Assembly: GCF_963678635.1 (NCBI RefSeq) | Contig: NC_087066.1 | Coordinates: forward strand, 51,271,581-51,335,580 | From: Symsagittifera roscoffensis | Taxonomy: Eukaryota > Xenacoelomorpha > Acoela > Convolutidae | Direction: 5' to 3' | DNA length: 64,000 nucleotides | Part shown: piece by piece, positions 34,305 to 43,051 of the stretch | Position numbering within the stretch: position 1 is the stretch's first letter | Layout: every line of letters starts with the position of its first letter | The notes under the pieces: generated by a model | Seen by the model: the letters and a program-made list of their open reading frames with translations, nothing else | Told to the model about the DNA's origin: nothing | Database searches by the model: none | Translations under genes and position numbers: made by a program

Positions 34305-34404
34305 ATGGACCCGGGCAGTCTGATCGTGTTTCTGGCGGTGGTTCTCCACCTGGCCGCTTTCGTCCTGGACTGGTTTCTCTTCCTCTTAGTCGTCAAGTCG
34401 CCAG
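34305..34404 (+). CDS. Rhodopsin-like GPCR gene, exon 1 (start and TM1)
   Basis: The ATG lies 8 nt downstream of a strong acceptor-like sequence (polypyrimidine then ggctacag), so the upstream leader is either a separate exon or supplied by trans-splicing. The exon encodes MDPGSLIVFL, a hydrophobic helix and the ending FLFLLVVKSP. It stops in phase 1 at CCAG|GTCAG. Joined to 56404 it gives ...VVKSP-AARGTSTGSFLVCNYILTDVW, which follows the TM1-loop-TM2 pattern of rhodopsin-family receptors, including an N..L..D-like TM2 signature. The following intron is 22 kb because of the retroelement. Confidence 0.68.
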
Positions 34405-34470
34405 GTCAGTTTTATTGATATTCATCCCTTAAAATAAGTGGCTATTTTAGAACGCTGGCAACATAGCACC

Positions 34471-34474
34471 CCTC
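34471..34474. repeat. Target-site duplication CCTC (left)
   Basis: CCTC immediately precedes the TG of the left LTR and recurs at 53377-53380 immediately after the CA of the right LTR. Ty3/gypsy integrases usually duplicate 4-6 bp. Confidence 0.85.
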
Positions 34475-34882
34475 TGAGTTAGGACTGGAGTGTAACTCAT
34501 AGAGTAATTTCGGATAGGGTACACCGTCTGCTCGTCACGCTATCTTATTTTCGGCCGGATAGATTCGTGCAACTTCTTAGTCTAATACCGATCCTAATCT
34601 TACTCTTATACTATCTAGTCTCAGGTTGTTTAACTAGTCTCTGCTAGGCTCAATAGATCTAGGGTATACTGGTTTATTGCGGCTGCTGAAGTGCTCGGGA
34701 GAGTCCAACTAATTTCTAAGTTAAATTCAAATCTCTCTGGTGCTGAAATTACAAGTAACTTCAGCACTTACAAATAAGTGGGTTGTTAGTTAGATGGATC
34801 ATGATTGGTTAATATTAAATACTTTACATTGGTAAAACATTTAATTTATCCAATCATAAAATATAGTTTAGATCAGGTTCCA
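34475..34882 (-). repeat. LTR (3' LTR relative to the element's coding strand), 408 bp
   Basis: It begins TGAGTTAGGACTGG and ends GATCAGGTTCCA on the + strand, and by eye is identical to 52969-53376. On the coding (minus) strand it runs TGGAACC to AACTCA and contains AATAAA (34673-34678), a likely polyadenylation signal. It also has TATATTTTATGA near its start and an inverted pair GCTGAAGTTACTTG / TTTCAGCAC. Only weakly purine-rich sequence (GGATGGG) lies where the polypurine tract should be. Confidence 0.95.
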
Positions 34883-36497
34883 CCCATCCGGGTTTTACAG
34901 AGTTTTTTAGAACAGTTCTTTTGTAGTTCAAGGATGGATGATGGACGTTGGTATTTGGCGAACATCATTTTTCTTTTGTTTCCTTTTTGTTAAGGAAGTT
35001 CCAGGGATCTGGAATTGAGGACACAAGACGTTGTGTTCTTCTTGTGACAACGACTGAGTCTCTGCAACAGCATCAATTCTGGTTTCAGAATGGTTGGCTA
35101 TGTCAGGTTTTTCTGTTCTTCGGAGAGAACTTCTTTTGTGTTTGATCTAGCTCGGGAATGGCGTGGAGATTGTGCGTGGAAGGGATGCCTGGTTACTCGG
35201 ATCTGTACGTATACTTGAACATCGAGATGGTCATTGGTCTAGTTCAATGAAGTCCTTTTCTGCGAGGTCAAGTCGTACTCTAAATCCTTTGAGTTGTGAT
35301 TGTGAGCGGCATATCGATTATAGTTGGTCATTCTCTCTCGAGTGTAGTGAGGTCGTCTTGTCTTTTGATGTTCGTCCTTGGTGTTGTATTCTGATCTATA
35401 TATTGCATCATGTGATTTTACATTTTATAAAACTTTTATTAATTTAATATTTTTTAATTATGATTTTAGTTAGTTGTTTTCACAAAAGCTTTTTGTTTTA
35501 GTTCGGTTATTTTGAAGAGTTACTCACCCTTGAGTAGCTCTTATTAAAAATAAAGGTGTGGTCACAAAGCGTGGATGTAGCACGGTGGGTTAGGCCGGCT
35601 ATAGAGCATGCTCAGGACGTCCTTTCCTGGTGGGTTAGGCCAGGTGTGGGAGTATGATTTCATGCGGTTTTTATGAGGGGTCCTGTTATGTGACAACATT
35701 TTATGTTGGGTTTGTTGTGGTTTTACTTATGTTTTGTTGGTTATGTACTTTTTCCAAAAAGCAAATTGTTTGTGGTATGGGTTTGTCTTTTGACTTTTTT
35801 GTGTTTTATTATTTCTTTCTAAGACTTTGTAATAGTCTTCAAAAGAATAAATTATCCAGTTTTAAACTGGGTTAATCCGGTTTGGGTACCGTTGGTTTCC
35901 TTTTCTTAGTCATGCTGTTATTTTATGATTTGTGGTATTTAGTAAGCTGCGTTGGTTAGTTTTGTTTAGTATATGATTCCTTTCCAACCGGGTTAAAGGA
36001 AAGTTTGAAACTTGTTATTATTTGTTAGAGTTGTTGAGTGTGAAAACTTGAAACTGAAATTCATTATTTTAAACAATTCTTCGTGGGCGAGCTGTGCGAG
36101 TGTGGATAGAATTTCTGTGCGAATGAATGAAAATATCAAAAGGTTAGTACTGCAATTGCATTTTATTAATTTACTGCATAGAATTTGGAAATTTACTGCT
36201 AGTAATGGGGGAATTTTAAGATACAAATTTTCATCATATGTAGATTTACTGCTTTTAGGGGAAAATTTTATAAATTAATTTACTGCATTGGTATTATATT
36301 TATTTAATTGTTGGTGCAAAAGTTAAATAGGGTTTTAAATAGTTTTGAAGAAGTTTGCTATTTTTTATTTTTCTTTTGTGAATTTTTCAGATGATTGAAG
36401 ATGAAGGCTAAAAATCTAAAGAAAACATGAATAAGGAATGGTGAGTTTTTCAATATTTTAATTAGTTAGTAATATTCATTTAGTTCATACTTACCTG
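34883..36497 (-). other. Element 3' noncoding region
   Basis: This is 1.6 kb between the stop of the last ORF and the 3' LTR with no convincing ORF on the coding strand. It contains two copies of GGTGGGTTAGGCC (about 35585 and 35630). Two adjacent perfect palindromes lie between them: GAGCATGCTC (35604-35613) and GGACGTCC (35615-35622). Its function is unknown; an RNA structure, export or dimerisation element would be compatible. Confidence 0.6.
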
Positions 36498-38291
36498 TTA
36501 GTCGTCGGGGAAAAAACCGTGGGGGAAGATATCGTGAATTAGTTCTGAAGTTGTTAGTAGTTTAGCTAAGATGCGGATGATATTTTTAGTTTGAAGTAGT
36601 GGCCAAAGCAATTGAAGTGCCTTAATAGTGGTTAGTTCTTCAGTGCCTACTGCAAACTCATAAGGTGTGTTTTGGATTAAGTTATATAACTTGTGGTTAA
36701 ATTTAGTGTTGTGGATGAATTCTAAAATGGGGATTTCTATAGGCTGTACAAACTCGTGCGGGATAAGGAAGGGTCGGGATTCTTCTGCGTTGAAGGTCTT
36801 GGTGATGGGGCAGAAAATATACATTTGGGTTATGGGGTCATAATTACGAAGAATACCATGAAGGTTAGTATTTTTAATACAATATGTGAAATTTAGGAAA
36901 TACGGTGAAGTGTATTTTGAATTGATGAATTGAAAGCGATGGTGTGGTTGTCTAGAGGGTGTGTGGAGGTCAAAGTGATTTTGGATGAAACGATAGTAAC
37001 TGTATGTATGTGTTTGTTTAGTTCGCAACATAATATCGTGTGAGCAGTGTAAATCTCTTTCGTGTGGTGCAAGGAAATGAAAGGTTAGTGAAAAGATTTG
37101 GAAGCGTTCTTTAAAACTTTCGTACGCTTGTGTGCTTGTTAGTGCTTCTGAAATAATGTGATCAAACTTTCGGTCGAAGATGTTTAGTGTAAATACATAT
37201 GGTGTCTTGATGAAAAATTTCTCGGTGATTTGTGGGTTAGCGAAGCGATCGTCGTCTAAGAATTGATCTTGGTTAGCTCTGATGATGTTGTGATCATAGT
37301 ATTCTAGTGTGTATTCGTTAGCTCTAGGTGCAGTGTGTATTTTTAGTGATTTTTTATATCCAACGTAAGTAAATTGTCTAGCGGTGAGTGGTGTAGTTAG
37401 TCGATATAGCATGTCTTTGTTTCGGTCTATATCAATGGATGTGTTAGTTAAAGGTAAGCAAAGAGGGTTAGTGAAATGATAGTATGAGGTCCAAGAGAGA
37501 GTGGGCATTAAAACGTATTCGTCTACAAAGTTGCGTGTTTCGTTAGCGTCATGAGGGGTGTTTAAGGTGTATTGTGGAAATGAGGGTAAAGTGATGGCTA
37601 AAAATTCTCTAGTGTTAGTATGTTGGGGGTGGTTGATGTATTCTCGGGCTGTTCCTGGTTTTGCTGGGAAAGGATGGTTGGGGAACTTTCTTTTAAAAGT
37701 GCGATAAGCTCTATTAGTGTTGAGTGAGGATTCAGTTGATGTGGATGATGGTGCTAATGATTCGGTATAATTTGAAGAGGGTGTAGGGGGATTGGATGAA
37801 TTTGTAGTGGAGGAGATTTGGTTTATGGTCGGGGTGTTAAGGTGGTAGGGTTGTTGTTGGAGGGTAATAAAATTGTCTAGCTCTGGGGAGATTCGGGGGG
37901 TGTCTGGAGATGATTGGTCAGAATGGTATGAGGAGTAGGTTGGGGTAACTTGGGAAGCATAAGAGGGTGTAGGAGTGATTGGGTCAGGGTTATTTGATAA
38001 TATGGATTGAAAAGGAGGTTGAGAAAAATGAGAAGGGTTATGAAAATTATTGGATGGAGATGGTTCTGAGTCGGCAAATTCGTCGGGGGTTTCAATATTC
38101 GGGTTATTTAGCTGTGAAATGGAGTATAAAACTGAAATTTGTGAGTTAGTGTCGGAATTCATGCCTGATGTTACATTGCTAGATGGAAAATCGGGTGGCG
38201 GAAAAGCAAAAAGTGGTATTATTGGGATTGAAGAGGTAAGGTTGGTTGGATGGGAATTTGATCGATGGAGTGATCCAAGTTGGCGGCTCAT
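36498..38291 (-). CDS. Element ORF of unknown function, 597 residues
   Basis: The start codon overlaps the envelope stop as ATGA (38288-38291), so translation may depend on termination-reinitiation. The first 200 or so residues are Pro/Ser/Thr/Asn-rich and probably disordered. From about residue 205 (AYRTFKRKFPNHPFP) the protein looks folded, with regular hydrophobic spacing and aromatic-rich segments (YVLMPTLSWTSYYHF, FFIKTPYVFTLNIF), ending in a helical C-terminus. There is no signal peptide, membrane helix or recognised catalytic motif. It matches no retroelement protein I know. A matrix-, nucleocapsid- or movement-like structural role is possible but unsupported. Confidence 0.8.
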   Translation of the reverse strand: MSRQLGSLHRSNSHPTNLTSSIPIIPLFAFPPPDFPSSNVTSGMNSDTNSQISVLYSISQLNNPNIETPDEFADSEPSPSNNFHNPSHFSQPPFQSILSNNPDPITPTPSYASQVTPTYSSYHSDQSSPDTPRISPELDNFITLQQQPYHLNTPTINQISSTTNSSNPPTPSSNYTESLAPSSTSTESSLNTNRAYRTFKRKFPNHPFPAKPGTAREYINHPQHTNTREFLAITLPSFPQYTLNTPHDANETRNFVDEYVLMPTLSWTSYYHFTNPLCLPLTNTSIDIDRNKDMLYRLTTPLTARQFTYVGYKKSLKIHTAPRANEYTLEYYDHNIIRANQDQFLDDDRFANPQITEKFFIKTPYVFTLNIFDRKFDHIISEALTSTQAYESFKERFQIFSLTFHFLAPHERDLHCSHDIMLRTKQTHTYSYYRFIQNHFDLHTPSRQPHHRFQFINSKYTSPYFLNFTYCIKNTNLHGILRNYDPITQMYIFCPITKTFNAEESRPFLIPHEFVQPIEIPILEFIHNTKFNHKLYNLIQNTPYEFAVGTEELTTIKALQLLWPLLQTKNIIRILAKLLTTSELIHDIFPHGFFPDD

Positions 38292-40906
38292 CGTGGGCTA
38301 AAAAAATTATTATTTTGAGATTGAAAAGCGGTGGTATGGGGCTGTTCAATAATTTGTTCATAAGTATTATCATCTTGTGATGGATGTGTCATTATATGTT
38401 GGACGGGACTTTGTGATGTGGTGAGTCGAAAATTTGGATTATGTGTGATTGCTAAATTTCTAAAATTTCGCGGGGCTAGGGATAGTGGATGGTTATTTGG
38501 TAGGGGTGGTAATTGTGGTGCCGTTGGCTGTGTGTCGACATTGTTATGTTCTTCGTCGTATGTATTTTGTCGTGTTGTTATTTTTGTGTTATATTCTTTT
38601 ATTTGTGCGTCTAAAAGAATTTTGTTTATAGATGTGGAAAAAATTCCAAAAAATCCTGCAAAGAGTATGCGTGCTACGCTTGCTTGTCTGTTTACTTGTG
38701 TGTGTATAGCACATGTATTGTAGATTCCTTTTAAGAGTGAGAAAAGAAATCCAATAAAGTTAAACATTGCGTATAAAATAGTCAATTTTTCTAAGATGTA
38801 GTAGGGCCATCCTAGAAAATCTAGGATCTCATTTTTGAGTGTAACAAAGCTAAAAATGTTAATTGGTGATATATCTTGGGGACGGTATTTTTCGCCGTTT
38901 AGATATATATAATCTTTTATGTCTTTAAAATATCCGCTATAGTCTTGCGTGTAGATATCGGCAAATCCTGCGGTTTCTGCAAGTTTGCGTAAGTTTTGGT
39001 CTATTGATTGTCTTTGTATAGTGTCCATTTGTGTTAATAATTCTTGGAATTGTTGTGTTCTAATGTGATGTTGAATATCTGATTTTGAATAGATTCCTAT
39101 TGATTGTAAGTCTATATTTGGGTTTCGAGCAATAGCGCGAATGCTTTCTGGTGAAAATTTTTTGAGTGATTGCATTAATTTGGGATATGGAGTGAGAAGA
39201 TAATATTTGTTTTCATCAGGGTTTAGTTGTACTACATTGTGGCTATTTTCTGATCCACATGGGACTGCGGTATCCCAGAAATATGTTCTTCGTGAAAGTG
39301 TATCCACGAAATGTACTTTATTCTTATAAAAGATAGGAATTCTTTTATAACATCGTTTATCTTCAAAAACGTATAGTGGTGATACTTTTTTAGTACAAGT
39401 ATAAAACCATAAGATGTTTCCTTCGTAGTCTAAAAAATTTGATCTATTTCCTGATAATAAGTATCCTGCGTAGGGTATTTTTAATACTGCTAGTGCAAGT
39501 GATTGTAGTATTTGTGTTCGTTCTAATTCGCATAGTTGATGTAGTGTTTCTAATTCAGAGAGTGACATTTCTTGAAAAATGCGGCTAATTGTATAGTCTA
39601 GTTTCATATCCAAATGAATATCATAGTGGATATTACCAAAATATGTAGTATTCATTAGTGATAATTCTTGTAAGCGTGTGCTTCTGGTGTCATAAGGTTT
39701 TAGATGTCCACCAGGTTGTCCGTTGCTTTTTTCAAAATTAACTGGTATATAGGATGTTCCTTCGTTTAGAGGATGACCTGTGGCGTATGGGTCGATTTTT
39801 ACTTTACCAGTGGTCATGTCGAATCCTTTTTCATATTCAACTAATATTTCAGAGTATTGTGTTCTGTGAAGTGGATTCCTGTATTTACATGCAAGTTCTG
39901 TTTCTTGATATATTTGAAAACGTGTCAATTTATTTTCTATATTGTCTATGTTTCGAAAATCGGAACTTAGTTTGCGTGATGGATGGACTTGTTCATATGG
40001 AATTGATTGTATGAAATATTTTTCGTGAAATTTTATCATACGAGCGTGTATTTTTGCTACTTGAAATGTTGTACATGTGTCTTCGGGGAACCAAACAATT
40101 GTTGCTTGTGTTCTCGTTGTAGGGTCGCAATATCCTTGATCATTTTTACAAGGTAGTCGGATTCCTTGATAGATCATTGTATTATCAGATAAATCTCGTG
40201 TGAGTTGTATTTTTTCGAGTTGTATTTTCCAATCGAAAAACATTATTTCTTGGTATCCTTTATTTTTTGTGTCTGCTTTGCAGTTTGATGGGTTATTTAT
40301 ACCAATGTGTGGTATCCAGTGTTTATCATGTAGGTCATAGGTTAATCGTCCGTGTGCGCCGTTATACGGGTATTTTTCGTCTAGTCTTATATGTCCTTGG
40401 TGTCTTTCAAGTTGTGATTGATGTACAGAGTCTGAAAAAACTTGAAAATTAACTAATTTTCTTTGGGAGTTTTTATTTTTTGTGATGTTTAGTCTAAGTA
40501 ATTCATTTTTACAATCGTCGGGATTGAGATGTAAAAGACGTTCTATATTACTTTGGTAGAATGATTCATGGTCAAGTCGGTTTTTGTTTCCGTTCGAGAC
40601 TTGTGAACAATGTACTTTCTTTTCGGAAAATGTTGCTGTGAATTTATAACCTGTAAATGTTGTTGCTCGGGCTTTTGAATAGAGTGTTGCTATTATATCT
40701 GTGGTTTCTATAGCTTGTGGTTCTGTTTCACATTGTGATACCTGATTGATTGCATATTTATGTAGTGTTTTTTGTTCATTTTCTTCGCAATCGTAATGTG
40801 TTACTAATAAATCTTGTGGTCCTGTACGAGGGGAAGGGTTTATATTTTGATTTGAGGTTATTAGAAAAAGGGTTTGGAGAAAAATTAATAATTTTAGAAT
40901 ATACAT
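38288..40906 (-). CDS. env: Envelope-type glycoprotein, 872 residues, chuvirus-glycoprotein-like
   Basis: A hydrophobic signal peptide (residues 1-20, MYILKLLIFLQTLFLITSNQ) leads a large Cys-rich ectodomain. Residues about 490-572 contain a pattern that, from memory of the family, recalls glycoproteins of chuvirus-type negative-strand RNA viruses and their endogenous relatives: WFYTC, then RCYKRIPI, HFVDTLSRR, a further PC, and YYLLTPYPK. Two hydrophobic segments follow (about 696-728 and 742-766), then a tail of about 105 residues with a YEQI motif. It probably mediates membrane entry or particle spread. The ATG lies inside the end of the upstream ATG-less frame (13-nt overlap), and the stop overlaps the next start as ATGA. 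The glycoprotein nature is well supported; the chuvirus link is inference. Confidence 0.82.
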   Translation of the reverse strand: MYILKLLIFLQTLFLITSNQNINPSPRTGPQDLLVTHYDCEENEQKTLHKYAINQVSQCETEPQAIETTDIIATLYSKARATTFTGYKFTATFSEKKVHCSQVSNGNKNRLDHESFYQSNIERLLHLNPDDCKNELLRLNITKNKNSQRKLVNFQVFSDSVHQSQLERHQGHIRLDEKYPYNGAHGRLTYDLHDKHWIPHIGINNPSNCKADTKNKGYQEIMFFDWKIQLEKIQLTRDLSDNTMIYQGIRLPCKNDQGYCDPTTRTQATIVWFPEDTCTTFQVAKIHARMIKFHEKYFIQSIPYEQVHPSRKLSSDFRNIDNIENKLTRFQIYQETELACKYRNPLHRTQYSEILVEYEKGFDMTTGKVKIDPYATGHPLNEGTSYIPVNFEKSNGQPGGHLKPYDTRSTRLQELSLMNTTYFGNIHYDIHLDMKLDYTISRIFQEMSLSELETLHQLCELERTQILQSLALAVLKIPYAGYLLSGNRSNFLDYEGNILWFYTCTKKVSPLYVFEDKRCYKRIPIFYKNKVHFVDTLSRRTYFWDTAVPCGSENSHNVVQLNPDENKYYLLTPYPKLMQSLKKFSPESIRAIARNPNIDLQSIGIYSKSDIQHHIRTQQFQELLTQMDTIQRQSIDQNLRKLAETAGFADIYTQDYSGYFKDIKDYIYLNGEKYRPQDISPINIFSFVTLKNEILDFLGWPYYILEKLTILYAMFNFIGFLFSLLKGIYNTCAIHTQVNRQASVARILFAGFFGIFSTSINKILLDAQIKEYNTKITTRQNTYDEEHNNVDTQPTAPQLPPLPNNHPLSLAPRNFRNLAITHNPNFRLTTSQSPVQHIMTHPSQDDNTYEQIIEQPHTTAFQSQNNNFFSPR

Positions 40907-42030
40907 GTGTATGATAATCCTGAGTATGGATTATAAAATGTAATGTAACCAATTGTGTTTTTAGTGTATCTGTCGTATTTGTATATTACTTCAGTAGTTA
41001 TAAACGGTGGTGGTAGTGATTGAGCTGTTATGTTAGGTGGATTTAATGGGTAGGGATGTTGGGTAATATTATTTAACTTAACTGTGATTTCAAATTTTAA
41101 TTGTAAACTGTTTTGTTGGAGTATTTGAATATTGTGATCACGGATATCGTTGTGAATATCTTGGCGATATTGTAATCTATTAAGTGCCCAGTTATGAAGG
41201 CGGTTACTTTCTTGATGTTGTCCAAATAGTGGTGGAGGTGCTGTGAATGTATTCCAATCTAATCTTAAAGGAATATTTATTGATGATTGTTCTCGATATC
41301 TGGCGTCGAGATTATTTGGAAAATTTAAGTTAAAGGGTAGTGGTGAAAATTGACTTATTGATGGTGTTGATGGTAGTGATAATGTTTCTGGTAGTGATGA
41401 GGATGTTGTTGTATCCGTAGAAATATCTATGGGGTCATTGACTAAATTTGGTTCACCTTGTGTGAATGAATTTGTAGTCCAATATGGCAGTCGTGATGTT
41501 AGGTTTGGGGGGTTAAAGGGATTTTCACGTATCTGTTCAGATGTTGGTGTTGAACCTAAGTAGTCTGAAGGTAGACTTGAAGTGCTTCGTTGTGAAAAAA
41601 GTGTAGGAGTTTCTGGTGTGATACCAGTGGTGTTTTCTGGAGTGGTTTGTGTTGGGGATTGAGGTATATCAAAATGAACTCGGGGAGTTTGAAAATTTCT
41701 ATTTCGTCGAGGATGTATAATTTGTCTATTTATTTCTGCTGTGTTTTGGTTTTGACTAAGGTTTCGTATTCTACTTAGTTCTTGTGGTAGTGTTGGGTAA
41801 AGATTATATGTTGGTTCACTTAGGGATGCTTGTCGTTGAACTGGTTCTAGTGGTTCAGATAAACGAGCGTGCCTTTCTTCAAAGGTGTATGGATTGTCTT
41901 GAAAAGAAATTCGTGTAGATGTTTGAGGGTTTTGAGTAGTTGAAGGTGGTGTTGGATTATCTTGGGATGATGTCGGTGAAGACTGATTCTGTGACTGTTG
42001 GGTAGCAATTTTTGATGGATTTTTAAATTG
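40894..42030 (-). CDS. 378-codon open frame with no ATG, unknown function
   Basis: Read line by line on the minus strand, this frame has no stop from 42030 to the TAA at 40896-40894 and also no ATG anywhere. It starts 5 nt after the stop of the upstream 62-codon ORF, just after its own in-frame TAA (42033-42031), and ends 13 nt inside env. The first 220 or so residues are Pro/Ser/Thr/Gln-rich. The last 150 look folded (INIPLRLDWNTF, HNWALNRLQYRQDIH, EVIYKYDRYTKN). An open frame this long in such composition implies selection. Likely access routes are a splice acceptor (for example CTACCCAACAG near its start) joining an upstream ATG, or a non-ATG start. The product is unrecognised. Confidence 0.7.
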   Translation of the reverse strand, partial: QFKNPSKIATQQSQNQSSPTSSQDNPTPPSTTQNPQTSTRISFQDNPYTFEERHARLSEPLEPVQRQASLSEPTYNLYPTLPQELSRIRNLSQNQNTAEINRQIIHPRRNRNFQTPRVHFDIPQSPTQTTPENTTGITPETPTLFSQRSTSSLPSDYLGSTPTSEQIRENPFNPPNLTSRLPYWTTNSFTQGEPNLVNDPIDISTDTTTSSSLPETLSLPSTPSISQFSPLPFNLNFPNNLDARYREQSSINIPLRLDWNTFTAPPPLFGQHQESNRLHNWALNRLQYRQDIHNDIRDHNIQILQQNSLQLKFEITVKLNNITQHPYPLNPPNITAQSLPPPFITTEVIYKYDRYTKNTIGYITFYNPYSGLSYTCIF

Positions 42031-42035
42031 TTACT

Positions 42036-42224
42036 TTAGTGAGAGGGTTTATGTTTATTATAATATTCTTCTAAAAAAAGAATTAGAAAAATTGTTGCTA
42101 GGGCAAATGTAATGATTGCTTTCTTTATACATTTACATATTGTCAAAATGAGGGATGATAGAAATGTTATGAAAATTACAAACAATAAAAAAATATCAGT
42201 TCTACTGAAAATTGTTCGTATCAT
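42036..42224 (-). CDS. Small membrane protein B, 62 residues
   Basis: The ATG overlaps the TGA of the preceding ORF as ATGA (42221-42224). The protein has two hydrophobic segments (about residues 11-30 and 34-50) around a CKCIKK patch and a charged tail. Size and topology recall viroporin-like or regulatory mini-membrane proteins, but there is no family match. The stop lies 5 nt before the ATG-less frame. Confidence 0.6.
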   Translation of the reverse strand: MIRTIFSRTDIFLLFVIFITFLSSLILTICKCIKKAIITFALATIFLILFLEEYYNKHKPSH

Positions 42225-42451
42225 TTAGACAAGTTGTTAAAATCGTACCTGTGGATATATTCAAGGGTTTTGGAAAGTTGGAGGAATAGTTCAATTATTG
42301 TGTAGAAAATTAAAAAAATGTTACAAAAAATTATTATGATTATTAGAAAAGATTCGATGATATCAAAAAGAAAGATTATAAAGACTTGAAGTATTGAAAA
42401 AAAATGTTTAAAATTGATAAATATTTGAGCGACTGTTTGAGAGAAAAGCAT
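42221..42451 (-). CDS. Small membrane protein A, 76 residues
   Basis: The ATG directly follows the stop of a 50-codon ATG-less frame (TAAATG) and the TGA overlaps the next ATG. One long, very hydrophobic Ile/Phe-rich stretch (about residues 18-58) could form one or two membrane helices. The N-terminus is short and the C-terminus polar (YIHRYDFNNLSK). Its function is unknown. The ordered stop/start coupling with its neighbour is the main evidence that it is a gene. Confidence 0.6.
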   Translation of the reverse strand: MLFSQTVAQIFINFKHFFSILQVFIIFLFDIIESFLIIIIIFCNIFLIFYTIIELFLQLSKTLEYIHRYDFNNLSK

Positions 42452-42604
42452 TTAAGAAATGATCTCTTTGTCGAATATTTTTTGCTGTTTGAGGCGATTT
42501 TCTAGTGTGGTCGAATTATTTATTAGTTTTTTGACAAGTGGGTTGAGTTTCGTAAAAAATTGTTGGGGGCAATTTTCATGGTGACTGGGAGGTCGTCTTT
42601 TTCT
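42452..42604 (-). other. 50-codon ATG-less open frame abutting protein A
   Basis: The frame is open from just after a TAA (42607-42605) to TAA at 42454-42452, which is followed at once by the ATG of protein A. It begins RKRRPPSHHENC and continues with a Lys/Asn/Leu-rich helical-looking end. It may be the 3' exon of a spliced product or the end of nothing. It is listed because its stop is precisely coupled to the next ATG. Confidence 0.35.
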
Positions 42605-43051
42605 TTATTTTTGTTTGTCAAATGATCCGGGGTATGGTGAGATTTTTATACTTTAGGCTAATTAAAATCTTCATTTTGTGACTTTAGGCTAAGTTATCAA
42701 ATTTGTTTTGGGGGTATTCGTGGTCTGAGTTGGGGAAATATTGTTGATCTTTGGGTTATTAGATAAGGGAGGGGTACGGTATTATGGTGATATTTATTTT
42801 AGCTGTCAAGTTGGAGTGGTTTGCTTATTTTTGACCTGGAGGTTGTAAAGTTATAGTTAGAGATGTGCCTGGAGTTCTAGATTATTCGTCTAATTGATCT
42901 TAGTTTGAGTTAGAGAAAGTGGCGGATTGGATGAATCCTATTGGTCTATTTTGAACTAGAATTATTGCGTACTTGTGAGCATGTTATTTTGAAAAATGGA
43001 AATGAAAAATGTTACGGAGGTTTCAAGATTGTGAAGTATAAAATTTTAAAA
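42605..43051 (-). other. Element intergenic region after pol
   Basis: About 450 bp on the coding strand with stops in all frames. It contains a repeated TTAGCCTAAAGT (42650-42692) and several pyrimidine-rich stretches that could serve as splice acceptors for the downstream genes. No ORF. Confidence 0.55.

Noticed and set aside
34805-34993. ORF beginning MVNIKYFTLV, repeated at 53299
   Set aside because: It lies in the LTRs and occurs twice only because the LTRs are identical.
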